The notes under the pieces are model-generated. The model saw only the letters and a program-made list of their open reading frames with translations. It did no database searches and had not been told where the DNA came from. The translations under genes and the position numbers were made by a program. A stretch of DNA of 64,000 bases. Origin: Pseudomonadota bacterium (GTDB lineage Bacteria > Pseudomonadota > Alphaproteobacteria > Sphingomonadales > Sphingomonadaceae). The DNA is taken from positions 682,001-746,000 of the forward strand of contig JAFAFE010000005.1 of the NCBI GenBank assembly GCA_023423655.1, read 5' to 3'. Positions 51,971 through 60,303 of this stretch are shown piece after piece; positions within the stretch are counted from its first letter, which is position 1; every line of letters begins with the position of its first letter.

Positions 51971-52564
51971 TCAATCCGCAACTGCTGCCATAAAAGGCCT
52001 TTGTTTCGCAAGTGTTGCTTCATAGGCGTCAATCGCACCCGCATCGGCCAAGGTCATGCCGATTTCGTCCAGCCCTTCGATCAGGCAATGTTTGCGGAAC
52101 GGGTCGATTTCAAATTCATAGCGGTCCTGAAACGGGGTCGTCACACTTTGCGATTCAAGGTCGATATGGATGGGGTCGGTTTGCGCTACCTCCATCAACC
52201 GGTCGATGGCCTCTTGCGGCAAGACCACGGTGACAATGCCGTTTTTGAACGCATTGCCGGAAAAAATATCCGAAAAGCTGGGCGCGATGACCGCAGTGAC
52301 GCCCATATCGAGGAGCGCCCAAGCGGCATGTTCGCGGCTTGACCCGCACCCAAAATTATCGCCCGCAAGGATGATCGGCGCGCCCTGATATTGAGGGTCG
52401 TCAAACACATTGCCGGGTTCGGCCCGCACGCTTTCAAACGCGCCCTTGCCAAGCCCGGTGCGGCTGATGGTCTTCAACCAAGCCGCCGGAATAATCACAT
52501 CCGTATCCACATTCTTGCGCCCGAACGGATAAGCGCGGCCTTCAACTTGGGTAACGGGGGTCAT
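51971..52564 (-). CDS. leuD: 3-isopropylmalate dehydratase small subunit
   Basis: A 197-residue LeuD, the swivelling small subunit of isopropylmalate isomerase in leucine synthesis. The start at 52564 overlaps the vapC stop as ATGA; a longer frame begins inside vapC. Motifs are GRKNVDTDVIIPAAWLK near the N-terminus and ILAGDNFGCGSSREHAAWALLDMGVTAVIAPSFSDIF, the aconitase swivel signature with GCGSSREHA. Its partner LeuC is encoded upstream at 53254-54684, separated by a vapBC pair instead of being adjacent as usual. Confidence 0.95.
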   Translation of the reverse strand: MTPVTQVEGRAYPFGRKNVDTDVIIPAAWLKTISRTGLGKGAFESVRAEPGNVFDDPQYQGAPIILAGDNFGCGSSREHAAWALLDMGVTAVIAPSFSDIFSGNAFKNGIVTVVLPQEAIDRLMEVAQTDPIHIDLESQSVTTPFQDRYEFEIDPFRKHCLIEGLDEIGMTLADAGAIDAYEATLAKQRPFMAAVAD

Positions 52565-52977
52565 GATTGTCTCTCTTTTGTTTGCCAGTCTTCCCATAAA
52601 AGGGCTTTGACGCGGGAAAATTCACGGACATTATGGGTGACGATGGTGAGGCCGAGGCTGCGCGCATGGCCGGCGATCAGCATATCATAGGCGCCCAGCA
52701 GCGCGCCCGATTTAGCGAGATCTGCCCGAATATCGCCCGCATGATCGGCCGCCGCAGCGTCAAAGTCCAATATCTCCAATCGCGACACCATATCCATGGT
52801 CAACTGGCGATGGTAATCGGGGCGCGGCGATTTTTCGACACCGTAAAGAAGCTCATGCAGGCTGATCGTCGATATGCACATCTCTGCCGCATTCGCCTTG
52901 AAATGATCGGCAATGCCGCTGTCCGGGTGGCGCATCGCGTGGATGCACACATTGGTATCGAGCATATAGCGCAGCAT
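52561..52977 (-). CDS. vapC: VapC-type toxin (PIN-domain RNase)
   Basis: A 138-residue PIN-domain protein. The ATG at 52977 overlaps the vapB stop by one base. Acidic metal-site residues are in MLDTNVCIHAMRH (first Asp), HELLYGVEKS (Glu) and GAYDMLIAGHARSLGLTIVTHNVREFSRV (third Asp and the Asn/Arg edge). VapC toxins cut initiator tRNA or rRNA when freed from VapB. Its stop overlaps the leuD start, so it is transcribed with the leucine genes. The full catalytic set suggests the toxin is active. Confidence 0.9.
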   Translation of the reverse strand: MLRYMLDTNVCIHAMRHPDSGIADHFKANAAEMCISTISLHELLYGVEKSPRPDYHRQLTMDMVSRLEILDFDAAAADHAGDIRADLAKSGALLGAYDMLIAGHARSLGLTIVTHNVREFSRVKALLWEDWQTKERQS

Positions 52978-53207
52978 CAAACGCCGAAATCCCGCTCCTG
53001 AACGGGCGGCTGGTCGCGCTCGGGGAAATCGGGGCTCGGCTCGCGATCGAAAAAATCGTCCCACAAAGCATCGACCGGTGTCAGGATGACCGACTTCCCA
53101 ACCTTACGGATGATGACTTTCTTTACCCCGTCGGGAAAGGCCATATCCTTGGGGATACGCACCGCTTGCGAGCGGTTGGACTTAAAGATGGTAGTCTGTG
53201 CGTTCAT
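52977..53207 (-). CDS. vapB: VapB-type antitoxin (AbrB/MazE-like)
   Basis: A 76-residue protein with an N-terminal AbrB-type swapped-hairpin domain: TTIFKSNRSQAVRIPKDMAFPDGVKKVIIRKVGKSVILTPV. This DNA-binding fold represses its own operon. The C-terminal part (DALWDDFFDREPSPDFPERD) is acidic and Pro-rich, as in antitoxin tails that wrap the toxin. The gene starts 46 bases after leuC, and its stop overlaps the vapC start, so the pair is made together. Confidence 0.9.
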   Translation of the reverse strand: MNAQTTIFKSNRSQAVRIPKDMAFPDGVKKVIIRKVGKSVILTPVDALWDDFFDREPSPDFPERDQPPVQERDFGV

Positions 53208-53253
53208 GGGTGCAGGATGCTATTGCAAATGGGATATGTCAATGGGATATACA

Positions 53254-54684
53254 TCACATCAATTCCCGCACATCGGTCAGCCGCCCTGTCACTGCCGCCG
53301 CCGCTGCCATAGCGGGGGACACCAGATGCGTTCTAGCGCCCGGCCCTTGTCTCCCCACGAAATTGCGGTTGCTGGTGGAGGCGCAGCGTTCGCCTGCGGG
53401 GACTTTGTCGGGGTTCATGCCGAGGCAGGCGGAGCAGCCCGGCTCGCGCCATTCAAGGCCTGCGTCGATGAAGATGCGGTCCAGCCCCTCTTCCTCCGCT
53501 TGCCGTTTGACCAAGCCCGACCCCGGCACGACAATCGCCCATTTGATACTGTCCGCTTTTTTGCGGCCCTTGAGGATGGCGGCGGCGGCGCGCAAATCTT
53601 CGATGCGGCTGTTGGTGCAACTGCCGATGAAGATATTCTGCACTTCGACCGCGTCCATCGGCGTTCCGGGTTCAAGGCCCATATAGGCGAGGCTCTTGGC
53701 CGCCGCTTCCTGTTTGGACGCATCGGCAAAGCTTGCGGGGTCGGGCACCATGCCGGTGATCGGCACCACATCTTCGGGGCTGGTGCCCCATGTGACCGAC
53801 GGCGCAATGTCGGCGGCGTTGATGACAACCACCTTATCATAGGTCGCGCCCGTATCGGTCCCGAGGCTCTTCCACCACGCGACTGCCGCGTCCCAATCCG
53901 CGCCTTTGGGCGCCATCGGCCGGTCTTCAAGATAGGCGAACGTCACCTCGTCGGGCGCAATCAATCCGGCGCGCGCGCCATGTTCGATGGCCATGTTCGA
54001 AACAGTCAGCCGTCCTTCGATGCTAAGCGCGCGGATCGCGCTCCCTGTATACTCGATCACATGGCCGGTGCCGCCCGCCGCGCCCAAAACGCCGGTAATG
54101 TGGAGCACAATATCCTTGGCGGTAACGCCGGGGCCGACTTCGCCTTCGACGCGCACTTCCATCGTTTTGGAGGGCGCGAGCAGCAGGGTTTGGGTCGCCA
54201 GCACATGCTCGACCTCGCTCGTCCCGATGCCGAACGCCAGCGCGCCGAGGCCGCCATGACAGGCGGTATGGCTGTCCCCGCACACAATCGTCGCGCCGGG
54301 GAGCGAGAAGCCCTGCTCCGGCCCCACCACATGGACAATCCCCTGCTCGGGCGCGGTATCGTTGATATAGCGGATGCCGAAGGCGGGCGCATTGGCTTCG
54401 AGCGCGGCCAGTTGCTGCGCGCTTTGCGGGTCGAGGATGGGGAGCTTATGCCCGTCCGCATCCAGCCGCGCCGTGGTCGGCAGATTATGGTCGGGAACCG
54501 CCAGCGTAAGGTCAGGCCGCCGCACGCTGCGCCCCGATGCGCGCAGCCCTTCAAAGGCTTGCGGGCTGGTCACTTCATGCACCAGATGGCGGTCGATGAA
54601 GATAAGGCAGGTGCCATCGGGCCGCTGCGACACGATATGCGCGTCCCAGATTTTTTCGTACAAGGTGCGGGGTTTTTGAGTCAT
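53254..54684 (-). CDS. leuC: 3-isopropylmalate dehydratase large subunit
   Basis: A 476-residue Fe-S aconitase-family enzyme that forms 3-isopropylmalate from the 2-isomer with LeuD. Cluster and active-site motifs are ATIVCGDSHTACHGGLGALAFGIGTSEVEHVLATQTL, FIGSCTNSRIEDLRAAA (first cluster Cys), EPGCSACLGMNPDKV (second and third Cys), and FVGRQGPGARTHLVSPAMAAAAAVTG near the end. The start (MTQKPRTLYEKIWDAH) is family-typical. It is the first gene of the leuC-vapB-vapC-leuD-qor-hydrolase-TPR unit. The [4Fe-4S] cluster depends on the Suf system encoded in this window. Confidence 0.96.
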   Translation of the reverse strand: MTQKPRTLYEKIWDAHIVSQRPDGTCLIFIDRHLVHEVTSPQAFEGLRASGRSVRRPDLTLAVPDHNLPTTARLDADGHKLPILDPQSAQQLAALEANAPAFGIRYINDTAPEQGIVHVVGPEQGFSLPGATIVCGDSHTACHGGLGALAFGIGTSEVEHVLATQTLLLAPSKTMEVRVEGEVGPGVTAKDIVLHITGVLGAAGGTGHVIEYTGSAIRALSIEGRLTVSNMAIEHGARAGLIAPDEVTFAYLEDRPMAPKGADWDAAVAWWKSLGTDTGATYDKVVVINAADIAPSVTWGTSPEDVVPITGMVPDPASFADASKQEAAAKSLAYMGLEPGTPMDAVEVQNIFIGSCTNSRIEDLRAAAAILKGRKKADSIKWAIVVPGSGLVKRQAEEEGLDRIFIDAGLEWREPGCSACLGMNPDKVPAGERCASTSNRNFVGRQGPGARTHLVSPAMAAAAAVTGRLTDVRELM

Positions 54685-54792
54685 AAAATGGCCTTAATGC
54701 GCAGGCGTCGCGCAATCAACCGTGATTTGTGCAAGTGCGAAGGGTGGATTGAAGACGGCTACTAGGGGCGGCTATATAGGACAATGAACTCT

Positions 54793-54882
54793 CGTCATTG
54801 CGAGCGCCGGAGGCGCGCGGCAATCCAGAGTCGCGCTAAGCCGCTCTAGATTGCTTCGTCGCTTGCGCTCCTCGCAATGACG
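54793..54882. repeat. REP-like palindrome (GTCATTGCGAG family)
   Basis: CGTCATTGCGAG and CTCGCAATGACGG edges enclose GCAATCCAGAG and CTCTAGATTGC arms. It matches the 8028-8113 element and lies in the gap upstream of leuC. Confidence 0.75.
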
Positions 54883-54915
54883 GAAGGGGTGGAGCCAAGT
54901 CCTACTTCTTCACCC

Positions 54916-55644
54916 CTATTTCTTCACTAGCGCGAAATCGACCTGCACGGCCACTTCGGCCTGCTCCATGCCCGGCCTTATCGGCGGGGCGGCGACGTTC
55001 GCGACCGCGTCGGCGGCCTGTTCCGCCACCGGATAGGGCATGGGCGGCGCACCTGCCTGTCCGCCGTCGCGGATGATGAGGATGCGGTCGATTTTCAATC
55101 CCGCCGCATCGGCATAGGCTTCGGCGCGGGTGCGCGCGGCTTTATAGGCGGCGGCATAAGCGGATTTGGTCGCATTTTCGCGATCGGACACCACCATATC
55201 CGGCCCCGACATGATGTTCGCGCCCGCCTCGGTCGCCGCGCCAATCGCCTTGGAGGCTTTTTGCCCATCCGCGTCCAATTCGCGGATACGCACCTCGATG
55301 ATATTCTGCGCTTCGAACTTGCCCTTGTTCGGGCCCCAGTCGAGCCGGTTCACTGACACGTTGCGCGTGCGGATGTCATCCTTGGCGATGCCCAGCGCCT
55401 CGATGGACGCAACCAGCGTATTGATCTTCTTCGCGCTCGCCTCGCTCGCCGCAGGGCCGCTGGCGCCGATGGCCGAAATGCCCGCAGTAAAGCGTGCCTC
55501 GTCGGGGCGGGTTTCGGACTTGCCGCTGGCGCGCACCTGAAGCAAGGTTTCGTTGCGTTCCAGCCCGCGCGGGTCGACGACTTTTTCTGCGCAGCCGGCA
55601 AGAAAAAAAGGCACAACCAGCCATAATCCTGTTTTCATCCGCAT
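54916..55644 (-). CDS. SIMPL-domain (DUF541) lipoprotein
   Basis: A 242-residue lipoprotein. The start at 55644 has AAGGA six bases upstream; a long upstream frame runs antisense to the neighbouring gene and is rejected. The signal ends at lipobox FLAGC. The SIMPL domain spans RNETLLQVRASGKSETRPDEARFTAGISAIG through AYAAAYKAARTRAEAYADAAGLKIDRILIIRDGG to a beta strand VAVQVDFALVKK. Its ring-forming fold suggests an outer-membrane-anchored envelope assembly. It is divergent from a Gdt1-type transporter gene. Confidence 0.85.
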   Translation of the reverse strand: MRMKTGLWLVVPFFLAGCAEKVVDPRGLERNETLLQVRASGKSETRPDEARFTAGISAIGASGPAASEASAKKINTLVASIEALGIAKDDIRTRNVSVNRLDWGPNKGKFEAQNIIEVRIRELDADGQKASKAIGAATEAGANIMSGPDMVVSDRENATKSAYAAAYKAARTRAEAYADAAGLKIDRILIIRDGGQAGAPPMPYPVAEQAADAVANVAAPPIRPGMEQAEVAVQVDFALVKK

Positions 55645-55729
55645 AATCCGTCCTTTTCGTCTGGCGGGGGAAGAGGCGGCGCATTTTATCGGCTTTCCTT
55701 CGCCTGTCCACCCGCCTATGGGCGGCGTC

Positions 55730-56302
55730 ATGGAAGCCTTATTCGTTTCGACTCTCATCGTTGCCCTTGCCGAAATGGGCGACAAAACCCAGCTTCTCGC
55801 CATTGTATTAGCGACCCGTTTCAAGCGGCCCGTGCCTATTATCCTTGGCATTTTGGTCGCAACGCTCGCCAATCATGCGATGGCGGCGGGGGTTGGCATG
55901 TGGGCGTCGAAACTGCTCGAATCGGACTGGTTCAACTTTGCCGTGGCCTTCTCCTTCATCGCGATGGCGGCCTGGACGCTGGTGCCGGACAAGGAAGATG
56001 ACGAAGCGGGCAAGAGCAACCGTTTCGGCCCGTTCCTTACCACCACCATCGCTTTCTTCCTCGTCGAAATGGGCGATAAAACGCAGGTCGCGACCGTCGC
56101 CCTTGGTGCGCGTTTCGGCGATATGTTGTGGGTCACGTTAGGCACCACGCTCGGCATGATGATCGCCAATGTGCCCGCCGTTTTCCTTGGCAACGAGCTG
56201 GTCAAGCGCGTCCCCATCCGCACCGTGCAGATTATCGCCGCACTGATCTTCCTTGTGCTGGGCCTATGGTTGCTCGCGCAGACCTTGGGGTGGCTGGGTT
56301 AA
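55730..56302 (+). CDS. UPF0016/GDT1-family cation transporter
   Basis: A 190-residue inner-membrane protein of the TMEM165/GDT1/MneA family. The two signature repeats are present: VALAEMGDKTQLLAIVLATRF (about residues 11-31) and FFLVEMGDKTQVATVALGARF (about 110-130), each an E-x-GD-(K/R)-T-S/Q motif that lines the Mn2+ or Ca2+ pathway. Six helices are predicted, as two inverted three-helix repeats. Bacterial members export manganese. The start is 55730; 55718 is possible. No yybP-ykoY riboswitch is evident upstream. Confidence 0.92.
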   Translation: MEALFVSTLIVALAEMGDKTQLLAIVLATRFKRPVPIILGILVATLANHAMAAGVGMWASKLLESDWFNFAVAFSFIAMAAWTLVPDKEDDEAGKSNRFGPFLTTTIAFFLVEMGDKTQVATVALGARFGDMLWVTLGTTLGMMIANVPAVFLGNELVKRVPIRTVQIIAALIFLVLGLWLLAQTLGWLG

Positions 56303-56341
56303 AGCAGCCCCCCGCGCACCGGCCTTACGCGCCAGTTAGCC

Positions 56342-58501
56342 TCAAGATTTCGGGATGATCGTGACGGTTCCGGGCAAGGGATGGTCAAGATCCACCTTTG
56401 GCATGGGCGATGTATAATCCCCCACCTTATTCGCATGTTTCAGCGAAAAAAGCGTGGGCAGGATGCCGTCAATCCCGTTCTGGCGCGCGAGATAATCGGC
56501 AAAGCTATCGTTCATCCGGCCCTTCACCTCGGCGCTTTCGGGTTGCAGCGCGTTGAAGCTTTGATGCTTCTGGCGCAACGCCTCAACCTCTTGCGCGGTC
56601 AGTTTGATTTCGATTTTATCGCCGACCTTAAGGGTAACATTGGCCGTCATCTGCTTGGCATTATGAAGCTGGCTATGCTCTTCGGTGGTGACCTCAAGGG
56701 TCAGCGTATAGCTTTCATTGCTCCACGTCTTGCCGTCGGTTGAAGTGGCGGTCTTGGTCAGTTCGCCCTTGCCGTCGCCATTGGCATCATAGGTGCGCGA
56801 ATATTCGACGCGGCCATCGGCATAAGTTTTCCAGATGCTCTTGGAGCCTTCCTTATGCTCCGGCCCGAACGATCCGAACGGCGTATTTACTTTGGCCCCG
56901 CCGGTATAATTCCAGTCGCCATAAGTGGTGTCCATCAGATTGGAAACGCCATCGGCATTGGCTTTGGGGGCTTCGCGCGCCAGAAACACATCGGAGAATG
57001 TCTGCGCGCCGCCGGGGGCCTTGAGGTCAATGTCGAACGTCTTGTAGAAAGCAAAATCGACTTTATTTTCTCCGCCCAGCTCAACCCCGAAGCCCGCACC
57101 GATATCGACTTTCAGCTTGCCGCTGGTGGTGAAGCCCGATGTCGGGCCGGTGGCGACAGAAAGCTGGTCGCCGCTCTTCTTTTCCATCACGATAGAGGTG
57201 CCGTCGCGGGTTTCAGCGCCCGCCTCGACACCGAAATTGGCATAAGCCACACCCATGGTGCTGCCGTTAAAATCTTCGGATTTGATCAGCACCCGCGTGC
57301 CTTCGGGCCAGCTTTCGGGCTTGGTCGGGTCGATGGTCTTGGGGTCGACGCCCTTGGGCACCGTTACATTGTGGACCGTGCGCTGGCCTGAAAACCAGCT
57401 TGCATCCACCGATATTCTCTTGGCATCGACCCCGCCCGCCAGCGTGAGCTTGGTTTCGCCGATCAGCTTATAGGTGGTCGAGCCATCGGAATTTATCGAC
57501 AATTGCTGACTGTCGGTCATTTTATAATCGACCGAGGCGCTGACCGGTTTGCCGTCGGGCGTTTTCAAGCTGAAGCTGGTAGTTGTGCTGTCTTTGGTGC
57601 CATTAGGGCCGGTTGTGTGTTCGCCTTTCACCTGCGCGCCCACGGGGCCAAGGTTAAGCCCGCCCGTGCCGCTGACTTGCACATTGCCATTTTCGTCGAT
57701 TTTCAAGCCGCCGGTGGCGCTGGCTTTGCCGGGCCCGACCTCGACGCTCTTGGATTGGCTCAAGCCGTTTTCGTCGACTTTTGTGGTGGTGGTATAGCTG
57801 CCCTTCACGCCATTCTTCTCGCCGCTCACCGAAACGGTGGCGGAGGCGCTATCCTTATCGACCTTGACCCCGACGCTGCTTTCGACCTTGCGTTCGACTT
57901 CGCTGGTCGGCGCGCCGCTTCCGGCCTTCACCGGACGGCCATTGGCGTCGAACAATGTGTTGACGGTCTGGTCGGTTGTGGTCTTGGTCACCGACCAAAT
58001 GCCGTCGCCGCTTTTGGTGACGGTCTTGTCGGTCAGGCTTGTGGTGGTGTTGCCTTCATGGCTGGTCGTGCTGGTTACCAAGCCTTTGGTGGTCGTGGTC
58101 ACACCGTCTTTTTCATGGCTATCGTTAATGACCGCGCGGGTCGGCAGACGGGTTGTAGCGAGCGTTGCGCTCGCCAGCGCCGTTCCGGTCATGAAGGCGG
58201 GCTTATAGCTGGCGCGGCCGACCTGCTCATTGGTCGCCAAGCGGTTGCCGCCATTTTGCTGGTCGAGCGTGCGCATCGCGTGGCCTGCTTCGACCGGTCG
58301 GCCATTGGCGGCGGTCTGGGTCAGCGATTGACGGTCAGCAGCGGGGGCAGCCGTCGCGGGCGCTGCCGCTTTTGCCGTTTCCGCGCGCGCAGCATCGACG
58401 GGGCGCAGCACCGGCGGGGGCGGCGGCGGAGGCGGGGGCGCTGCGACACGGTTTGCAATTTTCCCGCTCGCCTGAACTCCGTCCCCTGCAATCAAAACCA
58501 T
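56342..58501 (-). CDS. Large Thr/Ser/Gly-rich protein of unknown function
   Basis: A 719-residue protein without a recognisable signal peptide or membrane helix. Residues 20-60 are Pro/Ala-rich. From about 110 to 320 there are many short, polar, beta-like segments with Thr-Thr-Thr and Lys-Asp-Gly turns, giving an almost repetitive look. The later part contains aromatic strands such as FGVELGGENKVDFAFYKTFDIDL and a DANGDGKGELTK loop like a calcium-binding turn. A helical tail (about 640-690) ends it. It could be a cytoplasmic scaffold, a secreted effector exported without a classical signal, or a surface protein. I do not recognise a family. Confidence 0.55.
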   Translation of the reverse strand: MVLIAGDGVQASGKIANRVAAPPPPPPPPPVLRPVDAARAETAKAAAPATAAPAADRQSLTQTAANGRPVEAGHAMRTLDQQNGGNRLATNEQVGRASYKPAFMTGTALASATLATTRLPTRAVINDSHEKDGVTTTTKGLVTSTTSHEGNTTTSLTDKTVTKSGDGIWSVTKTTTDQTVNTLFDANGRPVKAGSGAPTSEVERKVESSVGVKVDKDSASATVSVSGEKNGVKGSYTTTTKVDENGLSQSKSVEVGPGKASATGGLKIDENGNVQVSGTGGLNLGPVGAQVKGEHTTGPNGTKDSTTTSFSLKTPDGKPVSASVDYKMTDSQQLSINSDGSTTYKLIGETKLTLAGGVDAKRISVDASWFSGQRTVHNVTVPKGVDPKTIDPTKPESWPEGTRVLIKSEDFNGSTMGVAYANFGVEAGAETRDGTSIVMEKKSGDQLSVATGPTSGFTTSGKLKVDIGAGFGVELGGENKVDFAFYKTFDIDLKAPGGAQTFSDVFLAREAPKANADGVSNLMDTTYGDWNYTGGAKVNTPFGSFGPEHKEGSKSIWKTYADGRVEYSRTYDANGDGKGELTKTATSTDGKTWSNESYTLTLEVTTEEHSQLHNAKQMTANVTLKVGDKIEIKLTAQEVEALRQKHQSFNALQPESAEVKGRMNDSFADYLARQNGIDGILPTLFSLKHANKVGDYTSPMPKVDLDHPLPGTVTIIPKS

Positions 58502-58674
58502 GACCCGTCTCCGTCCTTATGTGTTGAACCGGAGAGGATTTTAGGAGGGCAGCCAACCCCCGACAATCAGCGAATCGTTTAGATGGACGCGATAAAGCGT
58601 GGAAAATCAGCGCCCGAACGAGGCGGGCAGCCTCCTGCCGTCAGAAGAGCCGCCGCCTATTTTATCGACATCTC

Positions 58675-59310
58675 TCAGTCGATATAGTGCGCCGTCGTTT
58701 TTTCCCGCACTTCTTCCTTGGTCACACCCGGCGCGAGTTCGACCAGTTTGAACGGGCTGTCATGGTCGGGGCGCTGGAATACGGCCAAGTCGGTGATAAT
58801 CATATCGACGACATTTTTGCCGGTGAGCGGAAGCGTACATTCGGGGATGAATTTGGGGCTGCCATCCTTGGCATTATGCTCCATCACCACGATGATTTTC
58901 TTGACGCCCGCGACCAAATCCATCGCGCCGCCCATGCCTTTGATCATCTTGCCCGGAATCATCCAGTTGGCGATGTCGCCTTTTTCATCGACTTCCATCG
59001 CGCCGAGGACGGTCAGGTCAATATGCCCACCGCGGATCATCGCAAAACTGTCCGACGAGGAGAAATAGACCGATTGCGGCAGTTCGCTAATCGTCTGCTT
59101 ACCCGCATTGATAAGGTCGGGATCGACTTCATCGGGATAAGGGAAAGGGCCGATGCCGAGCATCCCGTTTTCCGACTGGAGCGTCACCTCGACGCCCGCC
59201 GGAATATGGTTCGCCACCAGCGTCGGGATGCCGATACCAAGATTGACGTAATAGCCGTCCTGCAATTCCTTGGCCGCGCGGGCCGCCATTTCGTCACGAG
59301 TCCAGGGCAT
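58675..59310 (-). CDS. scoB: 3-oxoacid CoA-transferase subunit B
   Basis: A 211-residue beta subunit of succinyl-CoA:3-ketoacid CoA transferase, which activates acetoacetate. Motifs are DGYYVNLGIGIPTLVANHIP, the catalytic Glu in QSENGMLGIGPFP, and RGGHIDLTVLGAMEVDEKGDIANWMIPGKMIKGMGGAMDLVAG. The matching A subunit is at 61575-62282; three unrelated-looking genes lie between them on the same strand. The first residues (MPWTRDEMAARAAKEL) fit the family start. The gap to the upstream HAD gene is 63 bases. Confidence 0.94.
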   Translation of the reverse strand: MPWTRDEMAARAAKELQDGYYVNLGIGIPTLVANHIPAGVEVTLQSENGMLGIGPFPYPDEVDPDLINAGKQTISELPQSVYFSSSDSFAMIRGGHIDLTVLGAMEVDEKGDIANWMIPGKMIKGMGGAMDLVAGVKKIIVVMEHNAKDGSPKFIPECTLPLTGKNVVDMIITDLAVFQRPDHDSPFKLVELAPGVTKEEVREKTTAHYID

Positions 59311-59373
59311 GGATCATCCTTTCAACTAAATCATTCAATCGGTTCGGCCCGTAAGCGGGCGGGAAAGCGGTCA

Positions 59374-60303
59374 TTATGGCTGCGGCTCCCAACGGGTCGC
59401 GGCGGGGAAAGCGTCATCATAGCTTATGCGGTCCCACGGGCCATAGGTCGAATTGGGGAGCAGGAACCAGCCTTTGCCCCACAAAGCATAAACCGGCGTT
59501 GTGGTGGCCAGTGTGCGGCGTTGGGCAGCGGTCAGCGCCTTATCGTTAAAGGCTTGGGCAAAATCGCCAAGCTGGTCGCCGACCATCGCGACAACGCAAT
59601 AGCGTTCGGCGATTTTCGAGCGGCGCGCATCTTTGGCCGAACCGGTCGCATCATCGCCTTTGAGGAACAAGGTTTCTCCGTGGACGAAATCGCCCAGCCC
59701 TGCGGTCTTGAGCGTGGCGGCGGTTTGGGCCGCGTTGCGCGCTTCGCGGTTGGTGTTGACGACGACCGTGATATTGGCGGCGCGCAAGGCTTTGAGCGCA
59801 TCAACCACGCCCGGCATCGGCAAGACTTTGCCTTCGCCGGTGCGCTCCCAATCGTCCCACACTTTAGGGTCGAAATGTGCGCCGCGTTCGGCGGCCCAGC
59901 GCGCTTGTCCCAAATTCCAGATGAGGGTTTCATCGGCATCGAAGATCACCGCCGCCGGTTTGGTGCCACAGGAAGCAAAGTGCGGGGCCTGCAATGTCGC
60001 GCCCGCGCCCAGCACCACCGATTGCCGCTTGGCGCGATCCTCGTCGCGGGTCTTGGCGGCGGTAACGGCATAATGGGTCATTGCGTCATAAGTCTGGCGG
60101 ATGATGACGCTCGCTTCGGCCGAGCCGAACAGCCATTGTTCGGCGGGGCGGATGGGCGTTACTTGCTGCGCGGCGGGCGCAGGCGCGACGGGCCCAGGCA
60201 GCGGGGCGGGTGTATCCTGATGCGCCGCAACACTCGCACAGCCACCCAGCACCATAGCGGCAACAAGTGCCGTCACCCCTGTGCTGTTGCGCATAATCTT
60301 CAT
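59374..60303 (-). CDS. HAD-family acid phosphatase, lipoprotein e(P4)-like
   Basis: A 309-residue lipoprotein (lipobox LGGC) with an Ala/Pro-rich linker and a HAD domain of the class C/e(P4) 5'-nucleotidase group. Motif I is AVIFDADETLIWN (DxDET), motif II is in VVVNTNREARN, and motif III/IV is in RRSKIAERYCVVAMVGDQLGDF. It probably removes phosphate from nucleotides or other monoesters in the periplasm. The start (60303) overlaps the preceding HAD gene stop as ATGA. It is the fourth gene of the sco operon and a paralogue of its neighbour. Confidence 0.85.
   Translation of the reverse strand: MKIMRNSTGVTALVAAMVLGGCASVAAHQDTPAPLPGPVAPAPAAQQVTPIRPAEQWLFGSAEASVIIRQTYDAMTHYAVTAAKTRDEDRAKRQSVVLGAGATLQAPHFASCGTKPAAVIFDADETLIWNLGQARWAAERGAHFDPKVWDDWERTGEGKVLPMPGVVDALKALRAANITVVVNTNREARNAAQTAATLKTAGLGDFVHGETLFLKGDDATGSAKDARRSKIAERYCVVAMVGDQLGDFAQAFNDKALTAAQRRTLATTTPVYALWGKGWFLLPNSTYGPWDRISYDDAFPAATRWEPQP

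Noticed and set aside
53086..54765. A 559-codon plus-strand frame opposite leuC
   Set aside because: Antisense to LeuC with all its Fe-S motifs; no signal for expression.
55660..55729. yybP-ykoY manganese riboswitch before the Gdt1 gene
   Set aside because: No conserved GGGGAG/CUACG-type core can be seen and the leader is short.
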